Of a stretch of DNA of 6,571 bases, positions 1-4,838 are shown piece after piece. The stretch's first letter is position 1; each line of letters starts with the position of its first letter. The notes beneath the pieces were generated by a model. The model ran no database searches and was not told the DNA's origin. It saw nothing but the letters and a program-made list of their open reading frames with translations. The stretch comes from Deltaproteobacteria bacterium. GTDB taxonomy: Bacteria > Myxococcota > B64-G9. The stretch covers positions 1 to 6,571 of the forward strand of contig QMME01000228.1 of assembly GCA_003647095.1 (NCBI GenBank), in the 5' to 3' direction. The position numbers and the translations under genes are program-made.

Positions 1-1888
1 CGGCCCGATTCTGCAGGTGGTTGTAAAAGAAATCCAGCGACAGCTCCAGGCGCCGGTTCCAGCTGATGGAACCCAGCAGCACCTCCAGCGAGTCCACCGT
101 CTGGGGCAGCAGGGCGGGGTTGGGATTGAGAGGTCGTTCGCCCAGGAAATCCTCCTGGTAGAGGAAAAGCGGTGAAGGAGCCTTGAAGGCAGTGCCGTAG
201 AGCAGCTTCAGGTGCAGGTTGTCGAAGAGATAGCCGGCGTCGTCTCCCAGCGAGATGGCATTACGCAGGATCTGGTAAGTGGTTCCCACCCGCCAGCTCA
301 GCTTCTGGTAGCAGACCCGCTGCCCGCACATCCGCTGCCTTTCCTCCTCGTTCAGGCGCTGCCAGGCCTCGTCCACTATCTCGGCGCCCCGATGGTTATC
401 GTAACGCACCCCGGCTACCACCCCCAGACGGCTGTCCCAAGCCGTTGTGGCCAGCTGTCCCCAGGCACCCAGGTTGTGCAGCGTCGAGGAAGTAAAGCTC
501 ATGGTGGTGCTGCCACCGACGGGAACATAGGTGATGCGATCAAGAGAAAAATCCACGCCGGCACTGAGCACCAGGCGCTGCAGAAAGCCCCCCAGCGGCA
601 AGTCCATCTCCGCCGTCCTCTCGAGCGCTGTCCAGGAAATTTCCGCCTGGGTGTCGAGGGCGCGGAAACCGTAGGGGGCACGATTGACCACGCCGGTGAC
701 CTCCTCGATTCGTTCGCTGTCCAGCGGACCGCCCTGGGAGTAGGCAGCTCCAATTGTCAGCTTGAGTCGTTCCTGCAACAGGGCCAGCTCGTACTTGCCG
801 CGGAAGGCGGCGTTGCCCAGTGCCACCCGGTTGCCGCTGTTGGCCAGGTGGCCGCTGACCCGGCCCTGGTCGTCGACGATGTCGTCGTGGTTGAGCGAGC
901 CCCAGTCGGAGAAACTCCCCCGTGAATCCAGCAGCTGTACGCTTCCTTGCAGCTTCAGCCAGCCCCAGGTTCCGCTCTCGGCCGAGAACAGGCGACCCAG
1001 GTCCAGTGCCAGGCTGGAGAAAAGCGAGCTGGGCTGGGCGATGTCGTCGAAGGACTGGTGCCCGAGCAGGCGCCGGGTCACGTCGGTGACGTAGTCACAG
1101 GGTTCCTCGCCGGCAATGGCGGCGGTACAGCGGATCTTCCGGCCGCTGCGTTCCTGCCGCTGGTGGGAAAACGCCAGGAAGAAGTCCACCGGACCCATGC
1201 TCGAGCCCAGGGCCAACTCCAGCCCCAGGCCGCCGTAGGCCTCGCCGAAAAGCTGCCCGCTGGCCTTCACCACCGCACCCTGAGCCTGTTGCCCGCGGCG
1301 GGTGATGATGTTTACCAGTCCCAGGAAGGCGTTGGCTCCGTACAGGGCCGAGGCGGGGCCACGGATGACCTCGATGTGGTCGATCGCTTCCAGAGGAATT
1401 AGCTCCGGTCCCAGGAAATTGCTGGTCTCGGCCCGGAAGGAGACATCCTGGCCGTTTATCAACACCTTGATGGAACGGCTGGCCCCGCGCAGCTCGTTGC
1501 TGATGCCGCGCAGGCCCAGGTCGTGGAAAACATAGTCGTAGTTGACATAGATGCCGGCGATGGAAGCCAGCGCCTCGGCCACGCTGCCCCAGCCGTGGCG
1601 CCTGATGTCTTCGCGACTGATCACCGCCATGATGGCTGGCGCCTCGGCAACGGTTTGTTTCTGCTTGGTGGCGGTGATGACAACTGCTTCCTGGTCCAGC
1701 AGCTCGAACTCCTCGGAAAACTCCTCCTCCAGCGCTCCATCCTCGGCGGTGGGCTCCTGGGCCCGGGCCGGCAGGGCGACAGCGGTAGCCGTTACTGCCA
1801 GTAGCAGTAATGTCCCCTCCAGAAATATGCGGCCGCTTCTGGTCGGGCAGGCCGGTGTTACAGCTTTTGGAAGTTTTCGTCGTAGCAT
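1..1888 (-). CDS. TonB-dependent outer-membrane receptor (C-terminus cut by window edge)
   Basis: This is an outer-membrane active transporter that would import a scarce ligand using energy passed on by TonB/ExbB/ExbD. The reading frame is open from ATG at 1888 to base 1, giving 629 residues with no stop. Visible parts are a basic N-terminus (MLRRKLPK), a hydrophobic core (LLLLAVTATAVALPARA) with a likely signal cleavage after ARA at residue 43, and an acidic stretch leading to a TonB-box-like EAVVITATK at about 67-75. A plug domain spans about 68-199, including DHIEVIRGPASALYGANA (170-187) and VNIITRRG, both hallmarks of the family. The rest is beta-barrel, with FKAPSPLFLYQEDF and later barrel strands still readable near the window edge. 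Probably only the last barrel strands are missing. Two close Cys pairs, C254/C264 and C521/C526, may form loop disulfides. The start overlaps the upstream lipoprotein gene by 31 bp, with only a weak GGGAAG upstream (1896-1901). Substrate cannot be assigned; vitamin B12, siderophore or other ligands are all possible. Confidence 0.93.
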   Translation of the reverse strand, partial: MLRRKLPKAVTPACPTRSGRIFLEGTLLLLAVTATAVALPARAQEPTAEDGALEEEFSEEFELLDQEAVVITATKQKQTVAEAPAIMAVISREDIRRHGWGSVAEALASIAGIYVNYDYVFHDLGLRGISNELRGASRSIKVLINGQDVSFRAETSNFLGPELIPLEAIDHIEVIRGPASALYGANAFLGLVNIITRRGQQAQGAVVKASGQLFGEAYGGLGLELALGSSMGPVDFFLAFSHQRQERSGRKIRCTAAIAGEEPCDYVTDVTRRLLGHQSFDDIAQPSSLFSSLALDLGRLFSAESGTWGWLKLQGSVQLLDSRGSFSDWGSLNHDDIVDDQGRVSGHLANSGNRVALGNAAFRGKYELALLQERLKLTIGAAYSQGGPLDSERIEEVTGVVNRAPYGFRALDTQAEISWTALERTAEMDLPLGGFLQRLVLSAGVDFSLDRITYVPVGGSTTMSFTSSTLHNLGAWGQLATTAWDSRLGVVAGVRYDNHRGAEIVDEAWQRLNEEERQRMCGQRVCYQKLSWRVGTTYQILRNAISLGDDAGYLFDNLHLKLLYGTAFKAPSPLFLYQEDFLGERPLNPNPALLPQTVDSLEVLLGSISWNRRLELSLDFFYNHLQNRA

Positions 1889-3195
1889 TCCTTGACTTCC
1901 CAGGCGGTGGCGCCGGCGTTGGGACCCATGATGCACATACCCTGGCCTGGGCGATCGCCGTTTTCATCGAAGAGGATTCGTCCCGAGGCGCCCACGAAGT
2001 TAACCCGCTTGCCCTCCCCGATGAGCTGGGCCGCGCGGGTAAACTCGCTGGATCCGATGCCCACTTCCACTTCGTCGTCGGTTCGTTGCTCCTCCTTGAA
2101 CAGGGGCATGCTTTGCTTTACCCCGGCGGCCACGGGAACCTCTTCCCCGGAGTACAACATGGCCAGGGCCAGGGTGACGGCGCACTCGTAGGCGGTGGAA
2201 CTGTAGGGAGACGGCTCCTCTCCGAAGCGGGTGCGGAATTTCTCGATGAACTCTTCACCGTGGGGGCCGCTGTAGTTGTCGGGGTTGAGGCTGAACAGGT
2301 CGTTTCCCGGCTGAGCCAGCCAGCTGGACAGCCCCGTGGCGATATCGAACATGTCGGTGGTGGTGGAAGAGGTGTTGAGAAACAGGGCGCTGCGGAAGTC
2401 GTTTTCGGTGAGGTACTTGATGATGCCGTTGGTCTGGGCCTGGAAGGTGACGACGACGGTCACGTCGACCTCGTCGTCGTGGGAGAGGGCGATGATCTCG
2501 TCCAGCCACTCCTTGTTGTCCTCGAGAACGAAGGCTTCCGGGGAAACCGCCTTGTCGAAAGCCAGGCTGAAGCCATGGTCGGACAGGTTGTTGATGGTGG
2601 TGCGAATGTACATGCTGGCCATGGCGCCGATATCGTCGTTGATGCGGATGATGCCCACCTTGAACAGGTGCCTTTGCTCGAAGAACCAGGCTCCGAAGTC
2701 GAGGTGGAAGCCCCAGTTGACCACCAGGCGGTAGAAGGTGTCGGTCACGTCGGCCCGGGCGTCCATGCCGGGCAGGTTGGAGGTGGGCTCGTTGGCGGTG
2801 TTGGCGCAACGTACGAAGTCGGAGTACTGCTCCTGGTTGGTGACCTCGTTCTGGGTCAGGCTGGATTCACCGCCGTGGCCGGAGACGTAGGCCACGGCGC
2901 CCTCCTGGTCGTACAGTTCCATCACCGAGTCGCGGACCTTCTCCTGGTCTACGACGTCACCGCGGGCCGGGCTGCGACTGACCACCTCGAGCGGCTTGCC
3001 GAAGGCACCCGAGGCGTTGATGTCCTCGACCGCCAGGCGTACACCGTACAGCTCCAGTCGCGACATGCCGTCGACGTCATCGGCAAAGAGCGCACCCAGC
3101 ACTATCTTGTCGCCCCCCGAGGAGCCACCCGAGGAACAGGCCGCGACCAGCAGCAGGCTGCTCAGGGACAGCACACCTAGACCATGCCGTTTCAT
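1858..3195 (-). CDS. Solute-binding lipoprotein, LivJ-like (type I periplasmic binding fold)
   Basis: This 445-residue protein is probably a lipid-anchored ligand-binding protein of the branched-chain amino-acid/amide ABC receptor class. The start at 3195 is chosen over an in-frame ATG at 3279 because it directly yields a lipoprotein signal (MKRHGLGVLSLSSLLLVAAC, lipid-attached Cys20) and follows GGGAGGT at 3199-3205. A Ser/Gly linker follows the Cys. The mature domain begins with KIVLGALFADD (30-40), then LAVEDINASGAFG (54-66), the usual first helix and loop. YVSGHGGESSLTQNEV (103-118) matches the ligand-loop position of LivJ, and CANTANEPTS (130-139) matches the following 'ATAPELT' segment of that family. 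Further on are VGIIRINDDIG and VDVTVVVTFQAQTNG, typical hinge-domain strands. Ser follows the lipidated Cys, which under the E. coli Lol rule favours the outer membrane. No permease or ATPase gene is present. The next gene is a TonB receptor overlapping by 31 bp. The ligand is unknown. Confidence 0.9.
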   Translation of the reverse strand: MKRHGLGVLSLSSLLLVAACSSGGSSGGDKIVLGALFADDVDGMSRLELYGVRLAVEDINASGAFGKPLEVVSRSPARGDVVDQEKVRDSVMELYDQEGAVAYVSGHGGESSLTQNEVTNQEQYSDFVRCANTANEPTSNLPGMDARADVTDTFYRLVVNWGFHLDFGAWFFEQRHLFKVGIIRINDDIGAMASMYIRTTINNLSDHGFSLAFDKAVSPEAFVLEDNKEWLDEIIALSHDDEVDVTVVVTFQAQTNGIIKYLTENDFRSALFLNTSSTTTDMFDIATGLSSWLAQPGNDLFSLNPDNYSGPHGEEFIEKFRTRFGEEPSPYSSTAYECAVTLALAMLYSGEEVPVAAGVKQSMPLFKEEQRTDDEVEVGIGSSEFTRAAQLIGEGKRVNFVGASGRILFDENGDRPGQGMCIMGPNAGATAWEVKECYDENFQKL

Positions 3196-3198
3196 GTT

Positions 3199-3205
3199 AC
3201 CTCCC
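3199..3205 (-). promoter_or_regulatory. Ribosome binding site of the binding lipoprotein gene
   Basis: GGGAGGT on the minus strand lies 3 nt (GGAGG core 4 nt) before ATG 3195. It decides the start in favour of 3195, because the ATG at 3279 would add 28 residues ahead of a complete lipoprotein signal. Confidence 0.75.
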
Positions 3206-3254
3206 ATCGGAAAAACAACTTCCTGGGTCGGGTTTCCGGCCCCGGAGCAAGCAG

Positions 3255-3284
3255 ACTTTAGACGATCAACAAGATACAAATCAA
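3255..3284 (-). promoter_or_regulatory. Possible promoter for the binding lipoprotein / TonB receptor pair
   Basis: In the AT-richer part of the gap, the minus strand reads TTGATT (3279-3284) and TAAAGT (3255-3260) with an 18-nt spacer. Each hexamer matches the sigma-70 consensus at 4 of 6 positions. It would give a leader of about 50 nt before ATG 3195. The match is weak and the organism's promoter consensus is unknown. Confidence 0.25.
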
Positions 3285-3309
3285 GTTACTCACAGTGTGG
3301 CACGGGGGG

Positions 3310-3319
3310 CCACTAGTGG
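3310..3319. promoter_or_regulatory. Perfect palindrome CCACTAGTGG, candidate protein-binding site
   Basis: CCACTAGTGG is its own reverse complement. Part of it belongs to a 13-base element (3313-3325) repeated with one mismatch at 4816-4828, also in a noncoding gap. It lies upstream of the candidate promoter at 3255-3284. A dimeric regulator could bind such a site; no direct evidence. Confidence 0.3.
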
Positions 3320-3325
3320 TTTTCG
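3313..3325 (-). repeat. Shared intergenic element, copy 1
   Basis: The minus strand reads CGAAAACCACTAG, matching CGAATACCACTAG at 4816-4828 in 12 of 13 bases and in the same orientation relative to the downstream gene. It lies about 118 bp before ATG 3195. Confidence 0.4.
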
Positions 3326-3326
3326 G

Positions 3327-3343
3327 TGCCCGCCGGACGGGCA
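3327..3343. other. Short hairpin-forming inverted repeat
   Basis: TGCCCG (3327-3332) and CGGGCA (3338-3343) form a 6-bp GC-rich stem around the loop CCGGA. It lies 67 bp past the barrel gene's stop. On neither strand is it followed by a run of T, so it is not a standard intrinsic terminator. It might slow transcription or protect the 3' end of the upstream message. Confidence 0.35.
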
Positions 3344-3409
3344 TGAACAAGATTCTGGAACGGGAAAATCGGATATGCCGGGACCGTTCCCGTCTCCGGG
3401 GGAGAGCTG

Positions 3410-4717
3410 CTACTCGTCGCCTTCCCAGCCCTCGAAATCGGTCTTCTTCTCGTCCGTCCCTTCACTGGCAGAGGCTGGTTTTTTCTCCGCCGGCTGGGGT
3501 GCGGGGGCGGGCTTGGCGGCCGGCTGGGGCGCCGGCGCGGGCCGCGGGGCGGCCACCGGCGCGGGTGCCGGCGCGGGCGCCGGACGTTGCTCGAGACCCT
3601 GGCCCCAGTTGAAGCTCAGGCTCACCCCGGCGAACAGGCCCGGAGCGCCGCCCAGGAAGTAGGGACCGCTGGTCCACAGCGAGTACTGGATGACGGCGTC
3701 GATGGTGAAGGGGCCCAGGGGAATACCCACGCCCGAGCTGAAGGCCAGCTGCTCGTGCTTGGGGTTGTTGTCGTTGGGGTCGCCCGAAAACTGAACTCCC
3801 CAGCCACCCTTGATGCCGGTGCGCAGCTGCAGCCAGGAAAGGGCATACCACTCGGCGGCCAGCTCGACCACCGGGGCCACCAGCCCGAAGCGCATGTCAC
3901 CGCCGCCGGGCTTGTACATCTGCAGCTCCAGTCCTCCCAGCAGGCCGATGTAGAGAACGTCCTCGATGGCCGTGAGCCTGAACCCGCCCTTGACCGGCAG
4001 GCAGAAGGCGAAGCTGCTGTCCCCGTTGTCGGGAATGTTGAGGCCGAACTCGAGCTGGGCGGCGAAAGCGGGGCGGACGCGCTTATTGTCCGGCGACAGG
4101 TAGCGGGCCCCGGCCCGGAACATGAGGTTGAAGTAGTTGTCGGCCAGGCTGCGAATACCCACCGCGGCGCGCATGTCCATGCCGTCGAGCACCTGGAAGC
4201 CGCCGTAGAGTTCGGCGGTGATGGCGGTGGAAGTCTCGGCCGGATCGGCCAGAGGGGGGTCCTGGACACTGGTCTCCGACCACAGGTGCAGGCGCACGCC
4301 GGCGCCCCACTTGCCGGTGCCATACATGAGGTCGAACAGCTGCCCGGCCAGGTGGGGTTGCTGGGCGGTGCCGCCGCTGAAGTTGGTGAATCCGATGAAG
4401 TTGGCATCACCCGTCGATGACAGCCGGTACTGGTCGAGGGCGTTGGCCATGGTGCGGTGCACGAACAGGCCCAGGGAGGAATCGTCGGCGAAGTTGTAGA
4501 CGATACCGCCGTAGACGTTGGCCACCGCCGGGGGCAGGTGCAGGTACAAGCCCTGGTAACGCGGCAGCAGTTGCGGGAACATGAAGATGTCGGTCTGATC
4601 CTCGAAGGTCAGGTTGTAGAGCAGGGCCTGGGAACGTGCCTCGCTGGCCCCGGCCCGGGGCGACGAGCCCGCCAACAGGATACAAAGGGTTGCCGCTGCG
4701 GCTGTGAAACGCGTCAT
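3410..4717 (-). CDS. Predicted outer-membrane beta-barrel protein with Pro/Ala-rich C-terminal tail
   Basis: This is a 435-residue exported protein that I do not recognise by name. The start at 4717 follows AAAGGAGGG with a 7-nt gap. The N-terminus MTRFTAAAATLCILLAG followed by AGA-SEA suggests a signal peptide cut near residue 24. Residues of about 30-371 show alternating hydrophobic/polar, aromatic- and glycine-rich segments such as VYGGIVYNF, GAGVRLHLW, ITAELYGGFQV, LYIGLLGGLELQMY and FAGVSLSFNW, as expected of antiparallel membrane strands; the last ends on an aromatic residue, as barrel strands often do. After it comes a roughly 60-residue tail: Pro/Ala repeats from about 378 to 414, then a charged end (DEKKTDFEGWEGDE). 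A tail after the closing strand is unusual; if the fold is right, it would lie in the periplasm. An outer-membrane porin- or channel-like role is inferred from composition only; a periplasmic beta-rich protein is the alternative. Confidence 0.82.
   Translation of the reverse strand: MTRFTAAAATLCILLAGSSPRAGASEARSQALLYNLTFEDQTDIFMFPQLLPRYQGLYLHLPPAVANVYGGIVYNFADDSSLGLFVHRTMANALDQYRLSSTGDANFIGFTNFSGGTAQQPHLAGQLFDLMYGTGKWGAGVRLHLWSETSVQDPPLADPAETSTAITAELYGGFQVLDGMDMRAAVGIRSLADNYFNLMFRAGARYLSPDNKRVRPAFAAQLEFGLNIPDNGDSSFAFCLPVKGGFRLTAIEDVLYIGLLGGLELQMYKPGGGDMRFGLVAPVVELAAEWYALSWLQLRTGIKGGWGVQFSGDPNDNNPKHEQLAFSSGVGIPLGPFTIDAVIQYSLWTSGPYFLGGAPGLFAGVSLSFNWGQGLEQRPAPAPAPAPVAAPRPAPAPQPAAKPAPAPQPAEKKPASASEGTDEKKTDFEGWEGDE
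3485..3544 (-). repeat. Two tandem 30-bp coding repeats in the Pro/Ala tail
   Basis: In the barrel protein, residues 392-401 (RPAPAPQPAA) and 402-411 (KPAPAPQPAE) are tandem decapeptides, encoded by two similar 30-bp units at 3515-3544 and 3485-3514. They follow a simpler PA-repeat run (379-387). Such GC-rich repeats can change copy number by slippage, in whole codons. Confidence 0.7.
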
Positions 4718-4724
4718 CTTGCTA

Positions 4725-4733
4725 CCCTCCTTT
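4725..4733 (-). promoter_or_regulatory. Ribosome binding site of the barrel protein gene
   Basis: AAAGGAGGG on the minus strand sits 7 nt before ATG 4717. This is close to ideal spacing and is the strongest such site in the window. Confidence 0.8.
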
Positions 4734-4815
4734 CATTGCCTTCCTGGTTACGGACGGAAACACACCCTTCCACAAACCCGAATTACCGACGCAAGTCAAA
4801 TAAAATTAGTGACTG

Positions 4816-4828
4816 CTAGTGGTATTCG
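4816..4828 (-). repeat. Shared intergenic element, copy 2
   Basis: The minus strand reads CGAATACCACTAG, the second copy of the element at 3313-3325. It lies about 99 bp before ATG 4717 and just past the stop codon at 4839. Here the last bases differ, so the full palindrome of copy 1 is not conserved. Confidence 0.4.
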
Positions 4829-4838
4829 AGAAGGACAA

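Larger units (their letters stand above)
3196..3409. other. Noncoding gap between barrel gene and binding lipoprotein gene
   Basis: This 214-bp stretch has no convincing gene. Its lower half is AT-richer than the surrounding coding sequence. It holds a perfect 10-bp palindrome (3310-3319), a 6-bp-stem hairpin (3327-3343), a possible promoter (3255-3284) and three short elements also found in the gap at 4718-4838. No hairpin followed by a T-run, as in an intrinsic terminator, was found, so transcription from the barrel gene may read through. Confidence 0.7.
4718..4838. other. Noncoding gap upstream of the barrel protein gene
   Basis: This 121-bp gap includes an AT-rich patch (4797-4810), which is conspicuous in this high-GC window. 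It has a TTGACT on the minus strand (4794-4799) that resembles a -35 box, but no good -10 at 16-18 nt. The patch matches 3277-3290 at 11 of 14 positions. No terminator hairpin was found for the gene ending at 4839. A promoter somewhere here is plausible but cannot be placed. Confidence 0.5.

Noticed and set aside
1..1888. Naming the receptor BtuB, FepA or another specific transporter
   Set aside because: The plug motifs are general to the family; no substrate-defining residues or neighbouring ligand genes are visible.
1095..1967. Minus-strand open frame of 290 residues
   Set aside because: It is out of frame with the TonB receptor, which covers the same bases with recognisable plug motifs. 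Its product is Arg/Gly/His-rich low complexity.
1810..3180. Long plus-strand open frame of 456 residues
   Set aside because: It lies almost entirely antisense to the lipoprotein gene, whose protein has a signal, lipobox and binding-fold motifs. The antisense product is Val/Gly/His-rich with no domain; it is a typical high-GC shadow.
3196..3279. Upstream ATG at 3279 as start of the binding lipoprotein
   Set aside because: It would place 28 residues before a complete lipoprotein signal peptide, and the ribosome site at 3199-3205 fits 3195.
3360..3409. Intrinsic terminator after the barrel gene
   Set aside because: Only weak stems (CGGGA/TCCCG and GGAACGG/CCGTTCC with a loop of about 20 nt) and a short TTTT that does not directly follow a stem.
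3496..3529. Possible G-quadruplex on the plus strand
   Set aside because: The G-runs are explained by Pro/Ala codons in the tail of the barrel protein; one loop is 14 nt, and there is no sign of function.
3587..4420. Plus-strand open frame of 277 residues
   Set aside because: It is antisense to the barrel gene, with no ribosome site or recognisable motif.
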